A stretch of DNA of 64,000 nucleotides from Streptomyces chartreusis (GCF_008704715.1 NZ_CP023689.1:434001-498000); one strand, 5' to 3'. Positions 17,161-25,956 are shown, numbered from the stretch's first letter. Notes: a model not told the origin generated them from the sequence alone. Numbers and translations: made by a program.

Positions 17161-19275
17161 ATGACCGGGGCCGGTGAGACTCCGACAGGTGTTGCTGATC
17201 CGCTCGGTGAGGCCTTGGCTGCGGCTGTGCAGCGCACCGGTGCCAGGTACGGGGGCGTCTACGTACTGGACCCGGCCGAGGAAGTGCTGGGGCTGATCGC
17301 GCTGTGCGGCATCCCGGTGGACGCGTTCGCGCCCTGGTGGCGCACCGCGTATGCCGCCCATGGCCCCGCCCAGGACTCGGTGCGCAAGGAGCGCATCGTC
17401 TGGGTGAGTTCCCTGGAGGAGCTGGCGCGCTGCTACCCGCGCGTCGCGGCGAGCCTCCCCTATGAGATCGCGTTCGCCATGGTCCCGCTCCGGGGCGTCC
17501 GGCACTGCCGGGGCACGATGCTGCTGCTGTGGGCCCCGGACCGCTCTCCCCGTCTCAGCCCTCGTGAGCGCGGACGTATGGCCTCCGCCGCGCGGCGGGT
17601 CGCCCGGGTGCTGAACTCGGCTTCCTCCGCACCCGAGATTCCGGACCGTCCTCACTTCGTCCGGCCCCACCACTCGGACACGAGCGCGCAGTCCGCGCAC
17701 GAGGCGGCCACCCTCGTCGAGCGCCTCCCCGTCGGCACCCTCTCCCTCGATCTCGCGGGGCGGGTCACGTACGTCAATACGGCCGCCGCGAGCCTGCTGG
17801 GCAGTCCCCTGGAGCAGCTGCTGGGCACCGAGCCGTGGATGTCGCTGCCGTGGCTCGACAACATCGCGTACATGGACGCGTACCGGATCGCGATGAGCAG
17901 TCGTGAGTCTCTCGGTCTGACCGTGCTGCGCCCGCCGGACCAGTGGCTCGACCTGCGGCTCCACACGGACGACACCGGGACCAGCATCCTGGTCACGCCC
18001 GACCATTCGTCCAGGCCCATCGGCACGCGGCCGGCCTCCACCGGCGCTCCGCCGGACAGCCGTATCCATCTCCTGATGGGCCTGGCCGCCGCGCTGACGG
18101 AGACCGTCGGTGTCCAGGACGTCGTCGATCTGGTCGGCGACCAGATCCTGCCCGCCTTCGGCGCCCACGGCATGATCATGTCCACCGCCGACGCCGGCCG
18201 TATCCGGATCATCGGGTACCGCGGCTACGAGCCGGCCGTCATCGACCAGTTCGACGGCATGCCCACGGACGCCGACCTCACGCCCGCCGGGCATGCGCTG
18301 GCCACCGGCGCCTCGTCGTTCTTCGCCGACCGCGGCGAGCTGGCGCACCTCTATCCGAGAGCACCGCAGATCAGCGACAAGGAGGCGTGGGCGTTCCTGC
18401 CGCTGCTCAGCTCCGGACGCCCCATCGGTTGTCTCCTCATCGCCTACAACCACCCGCACACGTTCCCGGTCGCCGAGCGTTCCATCCTCACGCCGCTCGC
18501 CGGTCTCATCGCCCAGGCCCTGGACCGTGCCCGGCTCTACGACGCCAAGCACGGGCTCGCGCTGGCTCTTCAGCAGACCCTTCTGCCCCAGGCGCTGCCC
18601 AGCGTCACCGGACTCGAGGTCGCCGCCCGCTACTTCCCGGCCGGGCAGGGCATGAACATCGGCGGCGACTTCTACGACCTCATCCGCCTGACCAACACCA
18701 CCGCCGCGGCGGTCATCGGAGACGTGCAGGGGCACGACATGATGGCTGCCGCCCTCATGGGCCAGGTCCGGATGGCCGTCCACTCCCACGCCACCGCCGG
18801 AGCCGCTCCCGACGAGGTCCTCATCCACACCGAGCGCGACCTCGCCGACCTCAACGCCAGCCGTTTCGTCTCCTGCCTCTACGCCCACCTCGACCTGGCC
18901 CGCCAGGAGGTGTCCCTCGCCAGCGCCGGGCACCCTCCCCCGCTGTTGCGGCACGCCGACAACAAGGCCGAGGTCGTCGACATCAGTCCGGGCCCCCCGC
19001 TCGGCGTCGGCGCGGGCACCCCCTCGTACCCGGTCACCACGCTGCCCCTGGTCCCGGAGACGCTCCTCGCGCTCTACACCGACGGCCTCGTCGAGGATCC
19101 CGGCACCGACATCACCCTGACCATCGCCGACCTAGCCCGCCACCTCGGTGAGTCGGGCGACCTCCCGCTGCACCAGCTCGCGGACAGCCTCGTCCAGCAC
19201 ACCCGCCGCACCAACCAGCCCATCGACGACATCGCCCTGCTCCTGCTCCAGCCCAATCGGCTCGCGGAGTCGTGA
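17161..19275 (+). CDS. GAF-PAS-GAF SpoIIE/PP2C-type protein phosphatase
   Basis: A ~704-residue signalling phosphatase. Residues ~10-150 form a GAF-like sensor, ~185-275 a PAS domain (LVERLPVGTLSLDLAGRVTYVN), ~300-460 a second GAF, and ~480-700 the SpoIIE PP2C domain. The metal-binding motifs are complete: IGGDFYD, VIGDVQGHD (with Asp for the usual Gly/His), LYTDGLVED and DDIALLLL. It would dephosphorylate STAS-type anti-sigma antagonists in response to a ligand or redox signal. It is monocistronic and 25 kb from the main partner-switching island, but belongs to the same logic. ATG 17161 is chosen; a TTG nine bases upstream is an alternative. Confidence 0.88.
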   Translation: MTGAGETPTGVADPLGEALAAAVQRTGARYGGVYVLDPAEEVLGLIALCGIPVDAFAPWWRTAYAAHGPAQDSVRKERIVWVSSLEELARCYPRVAASLPYEIAFAMVPLRGVRHCRGTMLLLWAPDRSPRLSPRERGRMASAARRVARVLNSASSAPEIPDRPHFVRPHHSDTSAQSAHEAATLVERLPVGTLSLDLAGRVTYVNTAAASLLGSPLEQLLGTEPWMSLPWLDNIAYMDAYRIAMSSRESLGLTVLRPPDQWLDLRLHTDDTGTSILVTPDHSSRPIGTRPASTGAPPDSRIHLLMGLAAALTETVGVQDVVDLVGDQILPAFGAHGMIMSTADAGRIRIIGYRGYEPAVIDQFDGMPTDADLTPAGHALATGASSFFADRGELAHLYPRAPQISDKEAWAFLPLLSSGRPIGCLLIAYNHPHTFPVAERSILTPLAGLIAQALDRARLYDAKHGLALALQQTLLPQALPSVTGLEVAARYFPAGQGMNIGGDFYDLIRLTNTTAAAVIGDVQGHDMMAAALMGQVRMAVHSHATAGAAPDEVLIHTERDLADLNASRFVSCLYAHLDLARQEVSLASAGHPPPLLRHADNKAEVVDISPGPPLGVGAGTPSYPVTTLPLVPETLLALYTDGLVEDPGTDITLTIADLARHLGESGDLPLHQLADSLVQHTRRTNQPIDDIALLLLQPNRLAES

Positions 19276-19322
19276 GCGTCCATGGCTTCACCGGCGGCGG
19301 TCCGGCCCGAGCGCCGCCTGGG

Positions 19323-20117
19323 TCACGGCAGGATCGAGTCGACGTAGCCGCCGTCCACGCGCAGTGCGCCGCCCGTGGTGGCCGAGGCCTGGGCGGAGCT
19401 GACGTAGACCACCATGTTCGCGATCTCCTCCGGTTCGATCAGGCGTTGCACCAGGCTCTGCGGCCGGTACTTGCGCATGAAGGCGCGCTGGGCCTCGTCC
19501 CAGGGCAGGCTGCGGTCCACGAGTTCGTAGACGAAGTCCTCCACCCCGCCCGTGTGGGTGGGCCCGGCGATGACCGAGTTCACCGTCACTCCGGTGCCGG
19601 CGGCCTGCTTGGCGAAGCCCCGGCTGACCGAGAGGAGTGCCGTCTTGGACATGCCGTAGTGGATCATCTCGGCCGGGGTGACGATCGCCGAGTCGCTGGC
19701 GATGTACTGGATCCGGCCCCAGCCCCGCTCGGTCATGCCCGGAAGGTACAGCCGCGTCAGCCGTACGGCGGAGAGCACGTTCACCTCGAAGTAGCGGCGC
19801 CACTCCTCGTCGCTGATCTCCAGCGGGTCGGCGGCGCCGAAGATGCCGAGGTTGTTCACGAGGATGTCGACGTCCGGGAGCATCCCGGCGACCTGGTCCG
19901 CACCCTCCTGCGTGGTCACGTCCGCGGCCACTGGCACCCACTCGGCGCCCGGTACCCGCTTGGCCAGTTCGGCGACGCTCTGCTCCACCCGCTCGGGACT
20001 GCGGCCGTTGACGCCCACACGGGCACCCGCTCGGGCGAGGCCGGCGGCGATCGCCGCGCCGATGCCCTGGGTGGATCCGGTGACCAGCGCGGTGCGCCCC
20101 TTCAGATCGATCTGCAT
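19323..20117 (-). CDS. SDR family oxidoreductase
   Basis: A 264-residue classical short-chain dehydrogenase: TGSTQGIG at residues ~13-20, NNLG (Leu for the usual Ala) in strand four, the catalytic Ser in IASDSA, and YGMSK as the Tyr-x3-Lys pair. The C-terminal GGALRVDGGYVDSI is the usual end of FabG-like enzymes. The second position of the cofactor loop and VNGRSPERV suggest NADP. Start at ATG 20117, where the fold begins. It is divergent from a ClC-type channel, with a direct repeat in the gap. Confidence 0.88.
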   Translation of the reverse strand: MQIDLKGRTALVTGSTQGIGAAIAAGLARAGARVGVNGRSPERVEQSVAELAKRVPGAEWVPVAADVTTQEGADQVAGMLPDVDILVNNLGIFGAADPLEISDEEWRRYFEVNVLSAVRLTRLYLPGMTERGWGRIQYIASDSAIVTPAEMIHYGMSKTALLSVSRGFAKQAAGTGVTVNSVIAGPTHTGGVEDFVYELVDRSLPWDEAQRAFMRKYRPQSLVQRLIEPEEIANMVVYVSSAQASATTGGALRVDGGYVDSILP

Positions 20118-20183
20118 GCCTCGCAGCCCCTTTCGCGTGCGGTCGCACGGGTGGATGTGCTTCTTGGGTACCCGGGAGATCAG

Positions 20184-20210
20184 ATGCATACGCGCTCTAC
20201 ATGCATACGC
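20184..20210. promoter_or_regulatory. direct repeat ATGCATACGC x2
   Basis: Two identical 10-bp copies (20184-20193 and 20201-20210) with a 17-bp period lie 67-93 bp upstream of the SDR start on the minus strand. Each contains the palindrome ATGCAT. A dimeric regulator bound to one face of the helix is possible; no regulator gene is adjacent. Confidence 0.5.
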
Positions 20211-20355
20211 CGCAAACAGCTGCACACGCTCAATGGGCTTGCGCCGCGGAAGGGGCCGGAAGGCTCCGCGTGGACATGCAGGGGGCCGGGCCCGGTGCTG
20301 CAATGACTCAGGACGCTGTTCCTCGGACGGCGACGGACACGGGAGGAACGGGGTC

Positions 20356-21732
20356 GTGCCTGATGCGGGGTCTGCGGCTGCGCCGGCCGCCGGTACACAG
20401 CCGGAAGAGGCCGACCGGCTGCGCGAACTGCTGCGGAGCCCGGCCTATCAGAAGGCGCTCGCCTTCTGCGCGCTCATCGGCATCCCGGTCTCCCTGCTCG
20501 CGTTCTGGTTCCTGGCCGCCGTGCACGAACTGGAGCACGCACTGTGGTCTGACCTCCCCTCGGCGCTGGGGTGGGACACCCCTCCCTGGTGGTGGCCGTT
20601 TCCGCTGCTCGCGATCGCCGGCGTCACCGTCGGCCTCGTGGTCAAGTACCTGCCGGGAGCCGGCGGCCACATTCCGGCCGTCGGTCTGCACTCGCCGGGT
20701 CAGGGTGCGTCCGCACTGCCGGGGGTCGTCATCGCGGCTTTCGCAAGCCTGCCGCTCGGCGCCACGCTCGGCCCCGAGGCCCCGCTGATCGCGCTCGGCA
20801 GCGGCCTGGCCCTCCTCTTCGCCCAACTGGTGCGCGCCCCGGTGACCCCGCGGAGCACCCCGCTCCTCGCGGCGGCCGGCGCCGCCTCCGCGCTTCCCGC
20901 GATCTTCGGCAACCCGCTGATCGGAGCGGTGATCCTCATCGAGGTGGCCGGAGTGGGCGGCCCGCAATTGTTCGCGGTCATGCTTCCGGCGCTGCTGGCC
21001 AGCGGGATCGGCTCGCTCGTCTTCACCGGGTTCGGGCGCTGGACCGGTCTGTCGACCGGCAGCCTGTCGCTCGACCTGAATGCGCCGTCGCCCCGGATCG
21101 ACGCCGGGGACGTGCTCTGGTCCATCCTCATGGCCGTCGTGATCGGGTTCGCCCTGCACCTGATCATGAACACCGGGCGCCTGACCGCGTTGTTCGTCTC
21201 GAAGCGGACGATCGCGCGTACGACGGCCTGCGCGCTGGCCGCCGGGGCGTGCGCGGCGGTGTACACACTGATCACCGACCGGTCGCCGGTGGACGTGGCG
21301 TCGTCCGGGCAGGGCACGCTGGGCCAGTTGGCCCACGATCCGCACTCCTGGGGCGTGGGTGCGCTGATCGCCGTACTGCTGTTCAAGGCGACGGCGTACT
21401 CGCTCTGTCTGGGCAGTCTGCGTGGTGGCCCCATCTTTCCGTCGCTCTTCCTCGGGGCCGCGGCGGGCGTACTCCTCGCGCCGTTGCCCGGGTTGGGCGT
21501 GGTGCCAGGGCTGGCGGCGGGCATGGCGGCCGCGTCCGCCGCCGCGCTGCGGCTGCCGGTGAGCAGTGCGGTGCTGGTCGTCCTCGTCATGGGAAGCACC
21601 GCGATGACGCCCGTGGTGATGCTGTCGGCCGTGGTGGCTTTCGTGACGGTCCAACTGCTCCCGCCCGGCCCTGCCGTTCCTGTGCCGGGGAAGGCGGCCC
21701 CGCCGCCGTCCGACCGTGCGGCCGCCTCCTGA
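20356..21732 (+). CDS. ClC-type chloride channel/antiporter homologue
   Basis: A 458-residue membrane protein with ~10-12 hydrophobic helices. The ClC hallmark is GATLGPEAPLIALGSG (residues ~135-150), equivalent to G-K/R-E-G-P with the gating glutamate retained (Glu141) but Gly replaced by Ala in GPEAP. LPGAGGHIPAVGLHSPG in the preceding loop and GGPIFPSLFLGAAAG (equivalent to GxFxP) in the last third complete the anion pathway. GTG 20356 follows GGGAGGA (20341-20347). These proteins move chloride or other anions, often coupled to protons, under acid stress. The substituted filter residues make its ion selectivity uncertain. Confidence 0.87.
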   Translation: MPDAGSAAAPAAGTQPEEADRLRELLRSPAYQKALAFCALIGIPVSLLAFWFLAAVHELEHALWSDLPSALGWDTPPWWWPFPLLAIAGVTVGLVVKYLPGAGGHIPAVGLHSPGQGASALPGVVIAAFASLPLGATLGPEAPLIALGSGLALLFAQLVRAPVTPRSTPLLAAAGAASALPAIFGNPLIGAVILIEVAGVGGPQLFAVMLPALLASGIGSLVFTGFGRWTGLSTGSLSLDLNAPSPRIDAGDVLWSILMAVVIGFALHLIMNTGRLTALFVSKRTIARTTACALAAGACAAVYTLITDRSPVDVASSGQGTLGQLAHDPHSWGVGALIAVLLFKATAYSLCLGSLRGGPIFPSLFLGAAAGVLLAPLPGLGVVPGLAAGMAAASAAALRLPVSSAVLVVLVMGSTAMTPVVMLSAVVAFVTVQLLPPGPAVPVPGKAAPPPSDRAAAS

Positions 21733-21875
21733 CGGGCCCGGCCGGGGGTGCCATGACCCGGTTCCTCGCGCACTCTTGAGGTGGGAAGGAGCGGCTCGAT
21801 GGAGACTTCGGCAGGCGTGCCGTCGGCGGCGGGGGTCCCGGCACCCTGCCCCGGTTCCCCCCGCACCGGTGTCTG

Positions 21876-22862
21876 ATGAGCGCCGGGGGTACGGGTGCGG
21901 AGTCCGGCTCCGACCCGCCGTCGAAGCGGCCCGAAGGCGACCCGCGCCCCCGGACTCCCGCCCTGCTGCGCGCGTCGTGGTGGCGTGACCGTACGCAGCA
22001 GTTGACGGCGTGGCTGCATGCCGTCCACGCGCGCCTGGAGAGCCGCTTCCCGGTGATCACGGGACTCGTAGACCGGCTCGTGTCCGTGAACATCTTCGAC
22101 TCCGCCACCCGCATCGCGGCGCAGTGTTTCCTGACCGCGGTCCCGCTGTTGTTCGTGTTCGGCGCGTACGCGCCGGAGGCGGTGCAGGACCAGGTCGCGA
22201 CGTCGGTGAGTTCCGTGTTCGGTCTGACGGGAGACTCGAAGGCCCAGGTGGAGCAGGCGTTTGCGCCGGCCAGCGACGACCTGCGCCAGGCGACCGGCCT
22301 GGTGGGCGTGCTGATGGTGCTGCTGTCGGCCACCGCGGTGAGCCGCGCGGTGCAGCGGCTGTGCAGACGGGCCTGGGTGCTGTCCCGCACGGAGTCGAAG
22401 GTCGCTCCATGGCGGTGGCTGGCGTGGATCGTCCTGTGGCTAGGGGCGCTGATCCTGCAAGGCCTGCTGCACAACGGGTTCGGTCGGGGGGCCGAGCTCG
22501 GCGCTCCGGTCATCCTCGTCATCCAGGTGGTCATGTGGTGGTGGACGCAGCATCTGCTGCTGGGCGGTGCCGTCCGCTGGCCGCCCCTCCTGCCGGGTGC
22601 CGTCATCACGGCACTCGCGGTCAGTGCCCTGTCCGTGACCGCGCACTTCTACATGCCGCGCGCCCTCAACCGGGCGCTGGCCGGCTACGGTCCCGCGGGT
22701 TCGGTCTTCGTCCTGCTGTCCTGGCTGATCGTGGTGTGCGTGGCCGTCGCCGTCGGCCTCAGCGTGGGCGCCGTCCTGTCCCAGGAGCCGTTCCTCAGAC
22801 GGCGCCTGGGTACGCCGAAGTCACCGCCAGGCGTGCCCGAGGACGGCGCGCGAAAGTCCTGA
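21876..22862 (+). CDS. YihY/BrkB-like membrane protein
   Basis: A 328-residue protein with six hydrophobic segments after a ~45-residue polar start. The conserved opening of the family is visible around residues 70-100 (NIFDSATRIAAQCFLTAVPLLFVF), along with the central SATAVSRAVQRLCRRAWVL and the terminal YGPAGSVFVLLSWLIVVCVAVAVGLSVGAVL. These match the YihY/virulence factor BrkB family, whose biochemical role is unsettled. It follows the ClC gene by 143 bp on the same strand. No convincing ribosome binding site precedes ATG 21876. Confidence 0.82.
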   Translation: MSAGGTGAESGSDPPSKRPEGDPRPRTPALLRASWWRDRTQQLTAWLHAVHARLESRFPVITGLVDRLVSVNIFDSATRIAAQCFLTAVPLLFVFGAYAPEAVQDQVATSVSSVFGLTGDSKAQVEQAFAPASDDLRQATGLVGVLMVLLSATAVSRAVQRLCRRAWVLSRTESKVAPWRWLAWIVLWLGALILQGLLHNGFGRGAELGAPVILVIQVVMWWWTQHLLLGGAVRWPPLLPGAVITALAVSALSVTAHFYMPRALNRALAGYGPAGSVFVLLSWLIVVCVAVAVGLSVGAVLSQEPFLRRRLGTPKSPPGVPEDGARKS

Positions 22863-22866
22863 CCGC

Positions 22867-23433
22867 CTAGCGGCCCGCAGTCACGGCCTTGAGCTCCGCC
22901 AGGGACTCGCGCATCGCCCGCGCCAGGGTCCTGTCCTCGGGGTCCGCGGTCCATCTCTCGAAGCCGACCTTGAACACGGCAACTCCGGCCTCGGCGGTCA
23001 GACTCGCGGCCGGCTCGCTCACACCGCGGCGGCGCAGGGCGTCGGCGAGCGCGGCCGACAGCGAGGAGAGCTTGATGAGTTCGCGTTCCTGGAGTTCGGC
23101 GTTCGCGACGATGACGGCCTGACGCCGCAGGGAGTGCTCGCGGCGATCGACGAACACCGTGCCGACGGCCTCCAGGCCGGCCGCCACCGCGTCGATCGGC
23201 GCCGCGGACTCGGGGGCCTCGGCGACGGCGTTCACGAACAGTTCCTGCAACGCCCCGGAGCCGTCGAACAGCACCTCGCGCTTGTCGGCGTAGTGCCGGA
23301 AGTAGGTCCGCTCCGTGAGGCCCGCCCGTTTGGCGATCTCCGCCACCGTCGTCTGCTCGTAGCCCCGCTCGCTGTAGAGCTCCAACGCCGCTTTCGCCAG
23401 GCGTTCGCGCGCGTTCGGCTCCCATCTACCCAT
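22867..23433 (-). CDS. TetR family transcriptional repressor
   Basis: A 188-residue TetR protein with an unmistakable N-terminal helix-turn-helix (residues ~8-55: ARERLAKAALELYSERGYEQTTVAEIAKRAGLTERTYFRHYADKREVL). It converges on the BrkB-like gene with 4 bp between stops and is divergent from an NAD-dependent epimerase-like gene. The 119-bp gap to that gene holds three copies of an 18-bp site, strongly suggesting it represses the epimerase gene and itself. Confidence 0.92.
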   Translation of the reverse strand: MGRWEPNARERLAKAALELYSERGYEQTTVAEIAKRAGLTERTYFRHYADKREVLFDGSGALQELFVNAVAEAPESAAPIDAVAAGLEAVGTVFVDRREHSLRRQAVIVANAELQERELIKLSSLSAALADALRRRGVSEPAASLTAEAGVAVFKVGFERWTADPEDRTLARAMRESLAELKAVTAGR

Positions 23434-23450
23434 GCGCAGATGCTACGCGA

Positions 23451-23533
23451 TGACAGTCACTGGCATCACGAGACCGACATCGATGGCAGTCACTGACATC
23501 AGGTGGTAGCGTCGATGACAGTCACTGACATCA
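23451..23533. promoter_or_regulatory. three phased copies of operator TGrCAGTCACTGrCATCA
   Basis: 18-bp copies lie at 23451-23468, 23484-23501 and 23516-23533, with at most two mismatches between any pair and start-to-start spacings of 33 and 32 bp, about three helical turns. Each is an imperfect palindrome TGACAGT-C-ACTGACA. The array fills the divergent promoter region between a tetR and an epimerase-like gene; the last copy ends 20 bp before the ATG at 23553. Confidence 0.8.
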
Positions 23534-23552
23534 ATCGTTGAGGGACATTCCC

Positions 23553-24476
23553 ATGCGCATCTTCGTCACCGGCGCCTCCGGCTGGATCGGCTCCGCCCTC
23601 GTTCCCGAACTCATCGACGCGGGTCATCAGGTCCTCGGGCTGGCGCGCTCCACCGCCTCCGCCGAGGCCCTCACCGCCGCCGGAGCCGAGGTGATCCGCG
23701 GCACCGTGGACGACCTCGACCTCCTCGGCACGACCGCCGCCGCCTCGGACGGGGTGGTCCACCTCGCCTTCAAGCACGACGTCGCCTTCACCGGCGACTA
23801 CAAGGGCGCCGCCGAGGCGGACCGCCGCGCCGTCGACACCTTCGGCGACGCGCTGGCCGGCACCGACCGCCCGTTCGTCCTCGCCTCGGGGCTGGCCGGG
23901 CTGACGCCGGGGCAGGTGTCGACCGAGCGGGACCTGCCCACGATCGACGGCTCGCCCACCTCTCTGCGCGCGGTCACCTCCACCGCGGCTCTGGCACTCG
24001 CCTCACGCGGAGTGCGCTCGTCCGTGGTGCGTCTCGCTCCGACCTGCCACGGCGAGGGGGACAACGGGTTCATGGCGACGCTGGTGGGCATCGCCCGCGC
24101 CAAGGGGGTCTCCGGCTACATCGGCGACGGCGCCAACCGCTGGGCGGCCGTCCACCGCCTGGACGCCGCACGACTGTTCCGCCTCGCGGTGGAGAAGGCC
24201 CCGGCCGGGGCCGTGCTGCACGGTGCCGCCGAGGAGGGCGTCGCCATCCGTGACGTGGCCGAAGTGATAGGCCGTCACCTCGACGTGCCGGTGACTTCCG
24301 TGGCCCCGGAGGCCGCGGCCGAGCACTTCGGCTGGCTGGGCGGCTTCCTCGGTCTCGACGCACCGGCGTCGAGCGCCCTGACCCAGGAGTCGCTGGGCTG
24401 GCGCCCGACCCGGCCCGGCCTGCTCGAAGACCTGGCCAAGGGCTACTACTTCAGCGGCTCGGCCGGCGCCGCCTGA
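23553..24476 (+). CDS. NAD-dependent epimerase/dehydratase-like SDR protein
   Basis: A 307-residue extended/atypical short-chain dehydrogenase. It begins MRIFVTGASGWIGSALVPEL (Rossmann G-x-x-G-x-x-G) and continues LARSTASAEAL, consistent with NADP binding. The usual catalytic Tyr-x3-Lys is not evident; the equivalent region reads SLRAVTSTAAL. It therefore resembles the NmrA/atypical SDR group that act as reductases or redox sensors. GAGGG at 23540-23544 precedes the ATG. Expression is probably controlled by the divergent TetR through three operator copies. Confidence 0.83.
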   Translation: MRIFVTGASGWIGSALVPELIDAGHQVLGLARSTASAEALTAAGAEVIRGTVDDLDLLGTTAAASDGVVHLAFKHDVAFTGDYKGAAEADRRAVDTFGDALAGTDRPFVLASGLAGLTPGQVSTERDLPTIDGSPTSLRAVTSTAALALASRGVRSSVVRLAPTCHGEGDNGFMATLVGIARAKGVSGYIGDGANRWAAVHRLDAARLFRLAVEKAPAGAVLHGAAEEGVAIRDVAEVIGRHLDVPVTSVAPEAAAEHFGWLGGFLGLDAPASSALTQESLGWRPTRPGLLEDLAKGYYFSGSAGAA

Positions 24477-24506
24477 CCGGCCGGCCACGGCCGCGGTCCA
24501 CTCGGG

Positions 24507-25466
24507 TCATCGTCCCCGTAGCGAGCCGGCCGTCTCCCCGGTGCGCTCGCGGAGCAGGATGCGCAGGGTGTTGGGGTGCTCGTAGCCGACCTTGCGGGCG
24601 ATGACCTCCAAGGGCAGATCCGTGGTGCGCAGCAGGTGGGAGGCCTGCTCGACGCGCAGGTCCTGGACGAAGCGGACGGGTGAGGTGCCGAGCGTGCGGC
24701 GCACGGCGCGCTGGAGCGTGCGTTCGCTGACGCCTACGGCCCGTGCCGCGTCGGCGATCGAGATCGGCTGGTCCAGGTGCACCCGCGCCCAGCGCTCGAA
24801 GGCCGCCAGCGTCGGATCGCTCTGCGCGAGCGCGGAGGAGATCGTGTACGCGGCCTGCGAGGGGCGTTCGTCGACGACGAGGTAACGCGCGACCAGGTCC
24901 GCGAGGGCCGGGCTGCTCATCCTCACGATCGCGAGCGCGAGGTCGACGTGCCCGAACGCCGCCCCGGCCGTGGTCACCCCCTCGGACGTGGTGACCATGC
25001 GGCTCTCGTCGACCGTGACCGCGGGGTAGCGCTTACGGAAGTAGGGGGCGAGCCACCAGCTGGTCGTGGCCGTGCGCCCGTCGAGGATCCCCGACTCGGC
25101 CAGCAGGAACGTGCCCGTGCAGGCGGACGCGACGGGCGTACGGCGGGCGCGCGTCGCGGCCACCAGCCGTCGTACGGGCTCGGCGTCCGGGCCGGAGACA
25201 TGTGCGATCAGGGCGTCGGGCCGCCGCTCGGCCAGTGCGGGCACCAGCAGCAGGTCCGCGTCCTTCGCGGTGCCCACGGGGAGCGTCTCGACCAGGTGCC
25301 CCGCGCCGGTTCGGATCCGGCGCCGGAAGCCGATCGTGGACACCTGCCAGGCGGGCGGCGGCTTCGGCAGTTCCGCGCGCATCGCGTTCGCCCCGTCCAG
25401 GACGTCGAGGAGGGCGGAGAGCCCGGAGTCGAACACACCGTCGTACGCCAGCACAGCCACATCCAT
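24507..25466 (-). CDS. GlxA-type AraC regulator with DJ-1/PfpI domain
   Basis: A 319-residue regulator. Residues ~1-170 form a DJ-1/PfpI-like amidotransferase fold with the nucleophile elbow VASACTGTFLLAESG, and ~215-315 contain two AraC helix-turn-helix motifs (ISIADAARAVGVSERTLQRAVRRTLG; LPLEVIARKVGYEHPNTLRILLRERTG). Such proteins sense small molecules through the first domain and activate nearby genes. It is divergent from a quinol monooxygenase. No ribosome binding site is visible before ATG 25466, and an inverted repeat begins two bases upstream, so it may be leaderless and autoregulated. Confidence 0.9.
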   Translation of the reverse strand: MDVAVLAYDGVFDSGLSALLDVLDGANAMRAELPKPPPAWQVSTIGFRRRIRTGAGHLVETLPVGTAKDADLLLVPALAERRPDALIAHVSGPDAEPVRRLVAATRARRTPVASACTGTFLLAESGILDGRTATTSWWLAPYFRKRYPAVTVDESRMVTTSEGVTTAGAAFGHVDLALAIVRMSSPALADLVARYLVVDERPSQAAYTISSALAQSDPTLAAFERWARVHLDQPISIADAARAVGVSERTLQRAVRRTLGTSPVRFVQDLRVEQASHLLRTTDLPLEVIARKVGYEHPNTLRILLRERTGETAGSLRGR

Positions 25467-25468
25467 GA

Positions 25469-25497
25469 CGGAAACGATATCGGACGCGTCGTTTCCG
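25469..25497. promoter_or_regulatory. perfect inverted repeat CGGAAACGA-N11-TCGTTTCCG
   Basis: Two 9-bp arms (25469-25477 and 25489-25497) with 20-bp centre-to-centre spacing sit immediately upstream of the GlxA-type regulator start and 116 bp before the quinol monooxygenase. The position fits an autoregulatory operator that also controls the divergent gene. Confidence 0.7.
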
Positions 25498-25612
25498 ACA
25501 CTGGGCGCGGCCGGTGGGGCGGCATAGCTTTTCGGTGTCCGGACGACAGCCGGTGCCCGGTACCGGCACCGCGATCACCACGTTCACCGATGAGCACAGA
25601 CAGGAGTGCGCC

Positions 25613-25912
25613 ATGACGAAGCTGGGGCTGCTGGCCCGGATCGAGGCCAAGCCGGAGTACGCCGAGAAGGTGGAGGGCCTACTGCGGGACGCTCTGGAGC
25701 TGGCGCGGCAGGAGGACCACACCGTCACCTGGTTCGCCTTCCGGCAGGGCGACACCACCTTCGGCGTCTTCGACACCTTCGAGGACGAGGAGGGCCGTCA
25801 GGGTCACCTCCAGGGGCGGATCGCCGCGGCGCTGATGGAGGCCGCCGGGACCATGCTCAGTGAGGCGCCGGACATCCGGCCGGTCGACCTGCTGGCGGTC
25901 AAGCTTCCCTGA
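25613..25912 (+). CDS. antibiotic biosynthesis monooxygenase (ABM) / putative quinol monooxygenase
   Basis: A 99-residue single ABM domain (ferredoxin-like beta-alpha-beta-beta-alpha-beta). It starts GLLARIEAKPEYAEKVEGLLRDAL, has TVTWFAFRQGDTTFGVFDTF in the middle strands and the His of GHLQGRI typical of YgiN-like cofactor-free monooxygenases. These are dimeric and oxidise quinols or anthrone-like molecules. CAGGAG precedes ATG 25613. The divergent GlxA-type activator, with an inverted repeat between them, is the likely regulator. A strong hairpin follows the stop, so it is monocistronic. Confidence 0.88.
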   Translation: MTKLGLLARIEAKPEYAEKVEGLLRDALELARQEDHTVTWFAFRQGDTTFGVFDTFEDEEGRQGHLQGRIAAALMEAAGTMLSEAPDIRPVDLLAVKLP

Positions 25913-25920
25913 TCCAACCG

Positions 25921-25956
25921 CCGGGCGGCAGCGCGACGACCCGCGCTGCCGCCCGG
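25921..25956 (+). terminator. strong hairpin after ABM gene
   Basis: A perfect 15-bp GC-rich stem, CCGGGCGGCAGCGCG (25921-25935) with its complement at 25942-25956 and a 6-nt loop, starts 8 bp after the stop of the quinol monooxygenase gene. Confidence 0.8.
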
